Part shown: positions 34,647 through 43,295 of the stretch, piece by piece
Layout: each line of letters starts with the position of its first letter
Numbering within the stretch: position 1 is the first letter of the stretch
Origin: Roseateles_B flavus
Lineage (GTDB): Bacteria; Pseudomonadota; Gammaproteobacteria; Burkholderiales; Burkholderiaceae_C
Length of the DNA stretch: 64,000 bases
NCBI RefSeq assembly: GCF_039872765.1
Contig: NZ_JBDPZC010000001.1
Location: 620,001 to 684,000, forward strand
Reading direction: 5' to 3'
Translations under genes and position numbers: made by a program
Notes under the pieces: model-generated
Seen by the model: only the letters and a program-made list of their open reading frames with translations
Told to the model about the DNA's origin: nothing
Databases searched by the model: none

Positions 34647-35657
34647 TCAGCGTCCGCCGCGCAGGGCCTGGCGCTGCTCGTCGGTGTCCATCTGCATCTC
34701 GTAGCTGAAGAAGCGGTTCCGGCCGTAGGCCTTGGCGTTGTAGAGCGCGTCGTCGGCACGCATGAGCAGACCTTCGGCGTTCGTCGTTTCGTCGGGAATG
34801 CAAGTGGTGATGCCGCCCGAGAGCGTGATGTGGCTGGCGATGGGCGAATCCGGATGGGGCAGCTGCCCCTGTGCCAGCGTGCGCAGCAGGGCGCGGGCGT
34901 AGGTCATGGCGCCGGAGCGCGGCGTGTTGGGCAGCAGCAGGGCGAACTCCTCGCCGCCGTAGCGGGCCGCGCAGTCGGCAGGGCGGCGGCAGAGGTCCTT
35001 CAGCAGCCGGGCCACATGGCGCAGGCACTGGTCGCCCTCCACATGGCCCAGGGCGTCGTTGTAGCGCTTGAAGTGGTCGACGTCGCACAGCATCAGCGTC
35101 AGGGGCTGGCCGCTGCGCCGAGCCGCGGCGATCTCCTGCTGCAGCCGCGCGTCCAGGCCGCGGCGGTTCATCAGCCCGGTCAGTGAATCGACCTGGCTGA
35201 GCTCATGCAGCTGCGCATTGGCCTGGCGCAGCTCCTCGGAGACCGAGACCAGGCGCTGGCGCATGTGCGAGAGCCGCTGCATCGCCCGCAGCTTGGCGTG
35301 CAGGATCATGGGCGTGACGGGCTTGACGAGGTAGTCGTCCCCGCCGGCCTCAATGCCCTTCCAGACATTGGCATCCTGGCTGTGCTGCGAGAGGAAGATG
35401 ATGGGCGTCCAGCCGCCGGGTTCGGCGCTGCGCATGGCGCGGGCGGCCCAGTAGCCGTCCTTCTCGGGCATCTCCACATCCAGCAGGACCAGGTCCGGCC
35501 GGTAGCGTTCGAAGAGCTGCAGGCCCCAGTCGGCGCTGGCGGCCTCCAGGACGCGGTGGCCGGCACGGTCCAGCTCCGCGGCCAGGGCGACCCGGGTGGC
35601 ATTCTGGTCGTCGACGATCAGGATGGTCAGGGGGGCGGCTTGGAAGTGCGTGCTCAT
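34647..35657 (-). CDS. Response regulator with diguanylate cyclase output (REC-GGDEF)
   Basis: The 336-residue protein has an N-terminal receiver domain with acidic pocket (LIVDDQNATR), phosphoacceptor Asp in LVLLDVEMPEKDGY and Lys in YLVKPVT. It is followed by a coiled linker (about 125-165) and a GGDEF domain with active-site GGEEF. An RPAD I-site lies five residues before GGEEF, so product inhibition by c-di-GMP is likely. It is divergent from the CheX/CheY pair. Confidence 0.92.
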   Translation of the reverse strand: MSTHFQAAPLTILIVDDQNATRVALAAELDRAGHRVLEAASADWGLQLFERYRPDLVLLDVEMPEKDGYWAARAMRSAEPGGWTPIIFLSQHSQDANVWKGIEAGGDDYLVKPVTPMILHAKLRAMQRLSHMRQRLVSVSEELRQANAQLHELSQVDSLTGLMNRRGLDARLQQEIAAARRSGQPLTLMLCDVDHFKRYNDALGHVEGDQCLRHVARLLKDLCRRPADCAARYGGEEFALLLPNTPRSGAMTYARALLRTLAQGQLPHPDSPIASHITLSGGITTCIPDETTNAEGLLMRADDALYNAKAYGRNRFFSYEMQMDTDEQRQALRGGR

Positions 35658-35955
35658 GAGGCGATTGCCGGCGGAGGCAGGTCACTAGAGTAGCGCCACT
35701 ACGGTCCGGCTGCCATGGGATGCCCACAAGCCTGATGCAGTCGCGGCGAAGGGGGGTCCAAAGCCGTGAATCCTGCACGAGGCGGCCTCTGTTCAATCGC
35801 CGCTGCAGGCGTAGCATGGGCCGAGGTCCGTGGGGCGCTTGCAGGCGCCGCTCGAGCCCCGGGCATGCCCCTGGCTGCACCAGGCCGGCATGCCCGCCGT
35901 ACAAGCCCGACCGCCCCGGCGGTCTTAGCGGACAGGGCCCGACCCTGCTGAGCCC

Positions 35956-36921
35956 ATGACGGAAACCACGCAACTGGAAGCCAAGGTGCTGCTGCTGGAG
36001 CATGAGCCCGAGCAGTACCGGCGCCTGTCTGACTTCTGTGCCCAGGTCGGTCTGGTCGCCCTGCCGCGCTCCGCGGGAGATGCGCTGCCGACGCTGTCCC
36101 AGCACAAGGACCTCGGCGGCGTGCTGCTGGCCGAGAACCTGCCCTGCGAGGGACCCGACGGCCTGACCCTGGCGCGTGCCATCCACAAGCTGCGGCCCGA
36201 GCTGCCCATCTTCCTGCGCCGCACCAGCGAGCGCCCGCTGAGCCCGGAGGAACAGGGCACGCTGCGCCACGAGTGGCGCTCCGGCGAGATGGAGCCCCTG
36301 CGCGAGGCGGTGGAACGCGCCATCTTCAGCCTGCGCTACCCGACCAGCCTGGTCAACGGCATCGTGCAGCTGACCTGCTCGGCGCTGGGCTCCATGTTTC
36401 CCAATGCGCTGGTGACGGCGGAGTCGCCGTATGTCGTGCACGACCGCATCATTCATGGCGAGGTGTCCACGCTGATCGCCATCGAGAGCACCTGGTGCCG
36501 CGGCTACATGATGCTGCAGACCGAGGAGAGCGCCCTTCGCCAGGGCCTGATCCAGGGTTTCGGCTACGAGGGCGTGGGCGGTGACCTCAACTTCCGCGAG
36601 CTCAACAACATGCTGGGCGAGACCACCAACCTGATCTGGGGTGCCTTCAAGAACCGCTACATCCCGCCCAAGGCCTTTGCCAACCAGCAGACGCAGGTGC
36701 CCATCGTGATCAACCACGAGCACAAGTACATCTCCTTCGGCTCGCAGGATCCGCAGCTGTGCATCCGCTACCAGCTCTCCGACCCCAAGCGGCCGGGCCT
36801 GCCGCCCCTGATGATCGTGCAGCGCTTCATCTTCAACCTGCATTGGTCGCCCGAAGAGTTCGCCGAGTTCGACAGCGCCCCGCCCGACGTGGCGCCTACG
36901 GGCGAGCTGGAACTCTTCTGA
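35956..36921 (+). CDS. Pseudo-receiver fused to CheX-like chemotaxis domain
   Basis: The 321-residue protein has a receiver-like N terminus (KVLLLEHEPEQYRRLSDF). The position normally holding the phosphoacceptor Asp reads VLLAENLP and no matching Lys is evident, so it is probably not phosphorylatable. Residues about 125-300 are a CheX-like domain (LGSMFPNALVTAESPYVV; GDLNFRELNNMLGETTNLIWGAFKNRYI). CheX proteins dephosphorylate CheY. A CheY-like gene follows 52 bases later. Confidence 0.78.
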   Translation: MTETTQLEAKVLLLEHEPEQYRRLSDFCAQVGLVALPRSAGDALPTLSQHKDLGGVLLAENLPCEGPDGLTLARAIHKLRPELPIFLRRTSERPLSPEEQGTLRHEWRSGEMEPLREAVERAIFSLRYPTSLVNGIVQLTCSALGSMFPNALVTAESPYVVHDRIIHGEVSTLIAIESTWCRGYMMLQTEESALRQGLIQGFGYEGVGGDLNFRELNNMLGETTNLIWGAFKNRYIPPKAFANQQTQVPIVINHEHKYISFGSQDPQLCIRYQLSDPKRPGLPPLMIVQRFIFNLHWSPEEFAEFDSAPPDVAPTGELELF

Positions 36922-36973
36922 CCGACCCTGCCGAACAACGCGACCGAACGAAGTTCCCGAGGAGACCCCCGAT

Positions 36974-37345
36974 ATGGCTCACATTCTCGTGGTGGACGAT
37001 TCCAGCACCATGCGAGAGATCGTCGCCAGCTTCCTGAGCAAGAACGGCTTCGAGGTGGCTGTGGCTACTGACGGCCGCGATGGCCTGCACCAGCTGCAGA
37101 AGGACCCCGGCATCAAGCTGGTGGTCAGCGACGTCAATATGCCCAATATGGACGGCCTGACCATGGCCGAGAAGATACGCACCGAGCTGGGCAACAAGCA
37201 GGTGCGCATCGTGATGCTGACCACGGAAGACAACCAGAACATGCGCGAGCGCGGCAAGGCCATCGGCGTGACCGGCTGGATCGTCAAGCCCTTCAAGGGC
37301 GAGGCGGTGCTGGGGCCGTTCAGGAAGCTGTGCGGGATGGCGTGA
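36974..37345 (+). CDS. Single-domain CheY-like response regulator
   Basis: The 123-residue protein is one receiver domain: acidic pocket HILVVDDSSTMREIV, phosphoacceptor Asp in LVVSDVNMPNMDGLTM, Thr in MLTTEDNQ and Lys in WIVKPFKGE. There is no output domain. It lies after the CheX-like gene and before a strong terminator. It probably is the substrate of the CheX-like phosphatase. Confidence 0.92.
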   Translation: MAHILVVDDSSTMREIVASFLSKNGFEVAVATDGRDGLHQLQKDPGIKLVVSDVNMPNMDGLTMAEKIRTELGNKQVRIVMLTTEDNQNMRERGKAIGVTGWIVKPFKGEAVLGPFRKLCGMA

Positions 37346-37366
37346 GGGCGTTTCAATCCTTGCAGG

Positions 37367-37394
37367 AAAAAAGCCGCCCGAGGGCGGCTTTTGC
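37367..37394. terminator. Bidirectional hairpin terminator between cheY and the metK repeats
   Basis: AAGCCGCCC (37371-37379) pairs with GGGCGGCTT (37382-37390), preceded by A residues and followed by TT, so it can end the plus-strand cheY transcript and possibly the minus-strand metK transcript. Confidence 0.85.
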
Positions 37395-37410
37395 TTGAAG
37401 AGGAAACCTT

Positions 37411-37659
37411 GCAGCCTTATCGGACCGTTGGTCTCTGCTCACGTTGCTGCGCAACATGAGCATCGCCCGCGAACCGATGCCTCGCTCGCGCGAGGTGGGC
37501 TTACAGCCCCGCTGCAGCACGCAGTGCTGCAGCCTTATCGGCCCGTTGGTCTCTGCTCACGTTGCTGCGCAACATGAGCATCGCCCGCGAACCGATGCCT
37601 CGCTCGCGCGAGGTGGGCTTACAGCCCTGCTGCAGCACGCAGTGCTGCAGCCTTATCGG
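37411..37659. repeat. 118-bp tandem duplication of the metK 3' end and downstream flank
   Basis: Unit A (37411-37528) and unit B (37529-37646) are 118 bases each and differ at only two positions. A third partial unit (37647-37659) lies inside metK. The real metK stop is at 37619-37621; each unit carries the codons for the metK tail plus about 80 bases of downstream flank. Internal features include the near-palindrome around GCTGCAGCACGCAGTGCTGC and CTCGCGCGAG. Confidence 0.95.
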
Positions 37660-38800
37660 TTCGCTCCCAGGTGAATTCCGGCTCTTCGCGGCCGAAGTGA
37701 CCATAGGCCGCGGTCTTGGAGTAGATCGGGCGCAGCAGGTCCAGCATCTGGATGATGCCCTTGGGGCGCAGGTCGAAGTGCTCCTGGACGAGCTTGGCGA
37801 TCTGCTCGTCGGGGATGACGCCGGTGCCTTCGGTGTAGACCGTGACGTTCATCGGGCGGGCCACGCCGATGGCGTAGGCGACCTGGATCTGGCACTGGCG
37901 AGCCAGGCCGGCGGCCACGATGTTCTTGGCCACGTAACGGGCGGCATAGGCGGCCGAGCGGTCGACCTTCGTCGGGTCCTTGCCCGAGAAGGCGCCACCG
38001 CCGTGCGGGCAGGCACCGCCGTAGGTGTCGACGATGATCTTGCGGCCGGTGAGGCCGCAGTCGCCCTGCGGGCCGCCGATGACGAAGCGGCCGGTCGGGT
38101 TGACCAGGTACTTGGTCTCCTGCAGCCATTCCTTGGGCAGCACGGGCTTGATGATCTCCTCGATGACGGCCTCGTAGAACTCGGGCTTCATCTTGTCGCC
38201 CAGGCTCATCTCGGGGGCGTGCTGGGTGGAGAGCACCACGGTGTCGATGCTGTGCGGCTTGCCGTCGACATAGCGCATCGTGACCTGGCTCTTGGCGTCC
38301 GGGCGCAGGAAGGGCAGGCGGCCGTCCTTGCGCAGCTGGGCCTGGCGCTCCACGAGGCGGTGGGCGTAGTAGATGGGCGCGGGCATCAGCTCGGGCGTCT
38401 CGTCGCAGGCGTAGCCGAACATCAGGCCCTGGTCGCCGGCGCCAGTGTTCAGGTGGTCGTCGCTGGCATGGTCTACGCCCTGGGCGATGTCATTGGACTG
38501 CTTGTCGTAGGCGACCAGCACGGCGCAGCCCTTGTAGTCAATGCCGTACTCGGTGTTGTCGTAGCCGATGCGCTTGATGGTGTCCCGCGCGACCTGGATG
38601 TAGTCGACATGGGCGTTGGTGGTGATCTCGCCCGCCAGCACCACGAGGCCCGTGTTGCAGAGGGTCTCTGCCGCTACGCGCGAACGGGGATCCTGGGTGA
38701 AGATGGCATCGAGGATCGCGTCTGAGATCTGGTCCGCGACCTTGTCGGGGTGGCCTTCCGAGACCGACTCCGAAGTGAAGAGAAAATCGCTGTTCGCCAC
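37619..38800 (-). CDS. metK: S-adenosylmethionine synthase
   Basis: Makes SAM from methionine and ATP. The 393-residue protein has FTSESVSEGHPDKVADQISDAI, GAGDQGLMFGYACDET, GGPQGDCGLTGRKIIVDTYGG, GGGAFSGKDPTKVDRSAAY, and FGREEPEFTWERTDKAAALRAAAGL at the C terminus. All motifs of the bacterial enzyme are intact. The last codons lie in the first tandem unit. It belongs to the methyl cycle with ahcY and metF but is separately transcribed. Confidence 0.97.
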   Translation of the reverse strand: MANSDFLFTSESVSEGHPDKVADQISDAILDAIFTQDPRSRVAAETLCNTGLVVLAGEITTNAHVDYIQVARDTIKRIGYDNTEYGIDYKGCAVLVAYDKQSNDIAQGVDHASDDHLNTGAGDQGLMFGYACDETPELMPAPIYYAHRLVERQAQLRKDGRLPFLRPDAKSQVTMRYVDGKPHSIDTVVLSTQHAPEMSLGDKMKPEFYEAVIEEIIKPVLPKEWLQETKYLVNPTGRFVIGGPQGDCGLTGRKIIVDTYGGACPHGGGAFSGKDPTKVDRSAAYAARYVAKNIVAAGLARQCQIQVAYAIGVARPMNVTVYTEGTGVIPDEQIAKLVQEHFDLRPKGIIQMLDLLRPIYSKTAAYGHFGREEPEFTWERTDKAAALRAAAGL

Positions 38801-38979
38801 GTTTTTAAACTCCAGTGTGTTAGTCCATCGGCGTTGCCGTGCTGGTGGAGTCAGGCGGCGAACGCTTTAGCGGCATTTGTGGAGCCTTTCAGCCCGGCGG
38901 CCCAGGTGATCTCTCGATCCGGACCGCATCGCCCCGCAAGTTGTCCAAGTTAACTCGGCGATCTGTTCATTATAGAAAC
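38801..38979. other. Divergent leader region between metK and lpxL
   Basis: This 179-base gap was checked for SAM-type riboswitches on the minus strand. None of the known consensus patterns is recognised. On the plus strand TTAACT (38950-38955) and TATAGA (38971-38976) are -35 and -10 like, but the -10 is only four bases before the lpxL ATG, which would give a leaderless transcript. The metK promoter cannot be placed. Confidence 0.4.
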
Positions 38980-39828
38980 ATGCTCCTGCTGCGCTTGCTG
39001 TCTCGGTGTCCCCTGTGGTTTTTGCACGGCCTGGGCGCCTGCGTGGGCTGGCTCAGCTGGCTGCTGAGCCCGTCCTACCGCCGCCGCATCCGCGAGCACC
39101 GGGCGCTGGCGGGCCTGCGGGGCTGGCAGGGCATGGGCGCGGTGGCGGAGGCGGGTCGCATGCTCGCCGAGCTGCCGTGGCTGTGGCTGCGGCCCGCGGA
39201 TCGCCCACTGGGCACCCGTGTGCGATGGGAGGGCGATGAGCACATCCGTGCCCTGCCGCCGGGCCGCGGCCTGCTCTTCCTCACGCCGCACATGGGCTGC
39301 TTCGAGGTCACGGCCCAGGCCTATGCCGAGCAGTTCGCTGCCAGCCACGGCGCCATCACCGTGCTCTACCGCCCAGCGCGCAAGGCCTGGATGCGCGGCA
39401 TCGTCGCGGCCTCGCGCCAGCGGCCGGGCCTGGAGGCGGCGCCGGCCACGCTGTCCGGCGTGCGCCAGATGCTGCGCGCCCTGCGCCAGGGCCAGACCGT
39501 GGGCCTGCTGCCGGACCAGGTGCCGCCGCTGGGACAGGGCGTCTGGGCGCCCTTCTTCGGCAAGCCGGCCTACACCATGACCCTCGCCCAGCGTCTGGCC
39601 CTGCAGACCGGCGCCAGCGTGCTGCTGGCCTGGGGTGAGCGTCTCTCCTGGGGGCGAGGCTATGTGGTGCATGTGCGACCCGGTCCGCAAATCCCGGCCG
39701 ATTCCAGTCCAGAATGCGCGGCCGAGCTCATCAACCAGTCCATGCAAGCCTTGATCCTGGAAGCGCCCGACCAATACCTCTGGGGCTACAACCGCTACAA
39801 GTCGCCCCGCGAAGGCGGGCTCGAATGA
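38980..39828 (+). CDS. lpxL: LpxL/HtrB-family lipid A acyltransferase
   Basis: The 282-residue inner-membrane protein starts at ATG 38980 with a hydrophobic segment (LLLRLLSRCPLWFLHGLGACVGWLSWLLS). It carries the acyltransferase H-x4-E/D motif in TPHMGCFEVT and substrate region LLPDQVPPLGQGVWAPFFGKPAYT. It adds a secondary acyl chain to lipid A. No ribosome site precedes the ATG. It overlaps a second acyltransferase by four bases. Confidence 0.88.
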   Translation: MLLLRLLSRCPLWFLHGLGACVGWLSWLLSPSYRRRIREHRALAGLRGWQGMGAVAEAGRMLAELPWLWLRPADRPLGTRVRWEGDEHIRALPPGRGLLFLTPHMGCFEVTAQAYAEQFAASHGAITVLYRPARKAWMRGIVAASRQRPGLEAAPATLSGVRQMLRALRQGQTVGLLPDQVPPLGQGVWAPFFGKPAYTMTLAQRLALQTGASVLLAWGERLSWGRGYVVHVRPGPQIPADSSPECAAELINQSMQALILEAPDQYLWGYNRYKSPREGGLE

Positions 39829-40700
39829 GTGCGCGCCTGCTGATCGGCCTGCTGTGGCTGCTGCATTTCCTGCCGCTGGGCTTGCTGGCCGCCCTGGGCC
39901 GCGGCCTGGGCCGGCTGCTGTGGTGGCTGGCCGGGAGCCGGCGTCGCATCGCCCTCAAGAACCTGGAGCTGTGCTTTCCCGAGCTGGCGGCGGCCGAGCG
40001 CGAGGCCCTGGCCCGCGAGCACTTCGCCATGGTGGGGCGCAGCCTGCTGGAGCGCGGCCTGCTGTGGTTCGCCTCGCCCGAGCGCCTGCAGCGGCTGATC
40101 CGCATCAAGGGCAACATCCGCCTGGCCGAGCAGACCCCCGGTGCCATGATGTGGCTGCTGCCGCATTTCGTGGGCCTGGAATGGGTGGGCCCGGCCCTGA
40201 TGCTCAACCAGAAGCGGCCCGGCGTGGACGTCTACCAGCCGCAGAGCAACGCCGTGCTTGACGCCCGCATCCTGGCCGGGCGCTCGCGCTTCGGGACCAC
40301 GGCCTTCGTCGACCGGCATGACGGCATCCGCCCCGTGCTGCGCCTGATCAAGCAGGGCTATGCCTTCCTCAATGCCCCCGACCTGGACCATGGCGAGAAG
40401 GACTCCGCCTTCGTGCCCTTCTTCGGCGTGCCGGCCTGCACACTGCTCGCCCCGGCCCGCATGGCGGCCAGCCAGGGCATGGTGGTGCAGCCCCTGGTGG
40501 TGACCATGTTGCCGGGCGGGCAGGGCTATGAGGTCGAGGCCTGCGAGCCCATCCCGGGCTACCCGAGCGAGGACCCGCTGGCGGACGCGCACACCGTCAA
40601 TGCCTGGCTGGAGGCCCGCGTGCGGCGCCATCCGGCCCAGTACTTCTGGGTCCACAAGCGCTTCAAGACGCGCCCGGCCGGCGAGCCGCCCGTCTACTGA
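39825..40700 (+). CDS. Second LpxL/LpxM-family lipid A acyltransferase
   Basis: The 291-residue protein starts with a membrane segment (LLIGLLWLLHFLPLGLLAALGRGLG) and has the acyltransferase pattern LLPHFVGLEWVGPALML (H-x4-E) and NAPDLDHGEKDSAFVPFFGVPA. It is the second late acyltransferase, analogous to LpxM. Translation is coupled to the upstream gene by the ATGA overlap. Confidence 0.88.
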   Translation: MSARLLIGLLWLLHFLPLGLLAALGRGLGRLLWWLAGSRRRIALKNLELCFPELAAAEREALAREHFAMVGRSLLERGLLWFASPERLQRLIRIKGNIRLAEQTPGAMMWLLPHFVGLEWVGPALMLNQKRPGVDVYQPQSNAVLDARILAGRSRFGTTAFVDRHDGIRPVLRLIKQGYAFLNAPDLDHGEKDSAFVPFFGVPACTLLAPARMAASQGMVVQPLVVTMLPGGQGYEVEACEPIPGYPSEDPLADAHTVNAWLEARVRRHPAQYFWVHKRFKTRPAGEPPVY

Positions 40701-40717
40701 CGCCTGATAATGGCCGC

Positions 40718-41584
40718 ATGAAGCTGCGATTCACCAAGATGCAGGGCGCCGGCAATGACTTCGTGGTCATCGACGCCACCCGCGAGCCCCTGGGCCTGAG
40801 CCCCGAGCAGATCCGCCACCTGGGCGACCGCCGCTTCGGCGTGGGCTGCGATCAGATCCTGGTGATCGAGTCCAGCAATGAGCCCGGCGTGGACTTCCGC
40901 TACCGCATCTTCAACAACACCGGCGACGAGGTCGAGCACTGCGGCAATGGCGCACGCTGCTTCGTGCGCTACGTGTCCGAGAAGGGCCTGTCCGACAAGC
41001 GCAGCGTCAAGGTGCGCACCGTCAACCGGCTGCTCGAGCTGCATCTGCGCGACGACGGCCGGGTCAGCGTGGACATGGGGGCACCGGCCTTCGACCACCC
41101 CTCGCTGCCCTTCGACCCCGCGGGCCTTGTGGCGCGCAAGGAAGGGCAGGGCGAGCTGTGGTCCCTGCCCTTGGCCGACGGCGACGCCTGCGAGGTGGCC
41201 GTCCTGTCCATGGGCAATCCTCATGCGGTGCAGCGCGTGGCAGACGTCGACCACGCCCCCGTGTCCCAGCGCGGCCCGCAGGTCGAGGGCCATGTCGCCT
41301 TCGCGCGCCGCGTCAACGCCGGCTTCCTGCAGGTCATCGACCGCGGCCATGTGAAGTTGCGCGTCTATGAGCGCGATGCGGGCGAGACGCTGACCTGCGG
41401 CACCGGCGCCTGCGCGGCCGTGGTGGCCGGCATCCGCCTGGGCTGGCTGGACGAAGCCGTGGAAGTGCAGACGCGCGGCGGCCAGCTGCGCATCGAATGG
41501 GCCGGCCTGAGCCAGGGCCCGCAGGCCCCGGTCTGGATGACCGGCCCGGCCGAGACCGTGTTTGAAGGAGAGATCTCGCTGTGA
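40718..41584 (+). CDS. dapF: Diaminopimelate epimerase
   Basis: Interconverts LL- and meso-diaminopimelate for lysine and peptidoglycan. The 288-residue protein has KMQGAGNDFVVIDA, and the two active-site cysteines in EHCGNGARCFVRY and ETLTCGTGACAAVVAG. It begins 17 bases after the acyltransferase and overlaps the DUF484 gene by four bases. Confidence 0.96.
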   Translation: MKLRFTKMQGAGNDFVVIDATREPLGLSPEQIRHLGDRRFGVGCDQILVIESSNEPGVDFRYRIFNNTGDEVEHCGNGARCFVRYVSEKGLSDKRSVKVRTVNRLLELHLRDDGRVSVDMGAPAFDHPSLPFDPAGLVARKEGQGELWSLPLADGDACEVAVLSMGNPHAVQRVADVDHAPVSQRGPQVEGHVAFARRVNAGFLQVIDRGHVKLRVYERDAGETLTCGTGACAAVVAGIRLGWLDEAVEVQTRGGQLRIEWAGLSQGPQAPVWMTGPAETVFEGEISL

Positions 41585-42285
41585 GCACCCAAGACGACGC
41601 CCCGCAGGGCCTGACCGAGCAGGACCTCGCCCAGTACCTGCTGCGCAACCCCGGCTTCTTCCAGCGCCACGCCGAGCTGCTGGCCAGCGTGCAGCTGAGC
41701 CATCCGCACGGTCAGCGGGCGGTGAGCCTGCAGGAGCGCCAGGCCGAGATGCTGCGCGAGAAGATCAAGGGGCTGGAGCACAAGCTCATCGAGATGATCC
41801 GCAACGGCCAGGAGAACGTTGCCATTGCCGACCGCCTGCACGCCTGGACCCTGAGCCTGATGCTCACGGCAGACGCGGCCGCCCTGCCCGAGGTGCTGCT
41901 GCGCGAGCTGCGTCATCACTTCCTGATTCCCGCCGCGGGCCTGCGGCTGTGGGGCCTGGACGCCGCCCATGCCGCGGCCGACTACGCCCAGCCCGTCACC
42001 GAGGACCTGCGCAGCTTTGCCGCCAGCCTGGCCCAGCCCTATTGCGGCGTGAACAGCGGTTTCGAGGCCGTGCGCTGGCTGGGCGACGAGGCGGCCATCG
42101 CCTCGCTGGCCCTGATCCCTCTGCGCCGTGGCCTCGCCGCCGAACCCTTCGGCCTGCTGCTGCTGGGCTCGCCAGACCCGACGCGCTACACGGCCGAAAT
42201 GGGCACCGAGTTCCTGCAGCGCATCGGCGAGCTCGCCGGCGCTGCCCTGACGCGGCTGCTGCCGGATGGACAGGCCGGCGCCTGA
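41581..42285 (+). CDS. DUF484-family protein
   Basis: The 234-residue cytoplasmic protein begins at GTG 41581 and has the DUF484 pattern: LAQYLLRNPGFFQRHAELLASVQLSHPHGQRAVSLQERQAEMLREKI, then a GAF-like C-terminal part. In proteobacteria it is nearly always between dapF and xerC, as here. Its function is not established. It overlaps dapF by 4 bases and xerC by 20. Confidence 0.88.
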   Translation: MSTQDDAPQGLTEQDLAQYLLRNPGFFQRHAELLASVQLSHPHGQRAVSLQERQAEMLREKIKGLEHKLIEMIRNGQENVAIADRLHAWTLSLMLTADAAALPEVLLRELRHHFLIPAAGLRLWGLDAAHAAADYAQPVTEDLRSFAASLAQPYCGVNSGFEAVRWLGDEAAIASLALIPLRRGLAAEPFGLLLLGSPDPTRYTAEMGTEFLQRIGELAGAALTRLLPDGQAGA

Positions 42286-43225
42286 ACCTCCAGCGCCGGT
42301 GCCGCTGCCGCTGACGCAGCAGCGCTACCTGGAACACCTTCGCGTGGAGCGCCGGCTGGCGCTGCGCACGCTGGTCCTTTACGAACAGGCCCTGCGCCGC
42401 CTGTGCCAGCTGGCCGATGAGGCGGGGGTGGCGTTGGAGCGCGTCAGCGTCCAGCAGGTGCGACGCTGGGTCGCGCGTCTGCATGGGCAAGACCTGTCCC
42501 CGCGCAGCCTGGCCCTGATGATGTCGGCCTGGCGCAGCTGGTACCGCTGGATGGGCCGCCAGGGCCTGGTCGAACTCAACCCGGTGGACGGCCTGCGCGC
42601 CCCCAAGGGCAGCAAGCTGCTGCCCAAGGCCCTGGCGGTGGATGACGCGGTGCAGCTGGCGTCCTACCGCGATGAGTCCGCGGACCCGGTGCGCGAGGCC
42701 TGTGACACGGCCCTCGTGGAGCTGCTCTACAGCTGCGGTCTGCGCGTCGGCGAGCTGGTGGGCCTGGACGTGGTGCCGGGCGCGAGCGCCCGCGGCTGGC
42801 TGGACCTGGACGGCGCCGAGGCGCATGTGCTGGGCAAGGGCAGCAAGCAGCGCATCGTGCCCATTGGCAGCGCCGCGCTCGCGGCTGTGCGCGGCTGGCT
42901 GCTGTGCCGCGGGGAATGGCTGGCCGCCGGCAGCACCGAGACGGCCCTCTTCATCGGCCCGCGCGGGGGGCGCATGGGGGCCACCCAGGTGCGCCAGCGC
43001 CTGGGCCGGCGTGCCCTGGCGGCAGGGTCGCCCAGCCACGTGCACCCGCACATGCTGCGGCATTCCTTCGCCTCCCACGTCCTGCAGTCCAGCGGGGACC
43101 TGCGCGCGGTGCAGGACCTGCTGGGCCACGCCAACATCAGCACCACCCAGGTCTATACCAAGCTGGACTTCCAGCACCTGGCCAAGGTCTATGATGCCGC
43201 CCACCCCCGGGCGCGCAAGCGTTGA
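42266..43225 (+). CDS. xerC: Tyrosine recombinase XerC
   Basis: With XerD, resolves chromosome dimers at dif. The 319-residue protein has an N-terminal SAM-like domain (TQQRYLEHLRVERRLALRTLVLYEQALRRL) and the C-terminal catalytic domain with Arg in YSCGLRVGEL, Lys in VLGKGSKQR, HPHMLRHSFASH (H-x-x-R), His in DLLGHANI and nucleophile Tyr in TTQVYTKLD. It ends the dapF-DUF484-xerC unit. Confidence 0.95.
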   Translation: MDRPAPEPPAPVPLPLTQQRYLEHLRVERRLALRTLVLYEQALRRLCQLADEAGVALERVSVQQVRRWVARLHGQDLSPRSLALMMSAWRSWYRWMGRQGLVELNPVDGLRAPKGSKLLPKALAVDDAVQLASYRDESADPVREACDTALVELLYSCGLRVGELVGLDVVPGASARGWLDLDGAEAHVLGKGSKQRIVPIGSAALAAVRGWLLCRGEWLAAGSTETALFIGPRGGRMGATQVRQRLGRRALAAGSPSHVHPHMLRHSFASHVLQSSGDLRAVQDLLGHANISTTQVYTKLDFQHLAKVYDAAHPRARKR

Positions 43226-43295
43226 ACGGGCCGCCCCGCCCGCCGCCCGGGCTGCCGACGGGGCCCTTCCCCTGTGATCCAGCTCCTGCAAGACC

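Noticed and set aside
37411..37659. CRISPR array
   Set aside because: Units are 118 bases in direct contact with no spacers, and they copy the metK tail.
38801..38979. SAM riboswitch before metK
   Set aside because: None of the known SAM-binding consensus patterns could be matched by eye.
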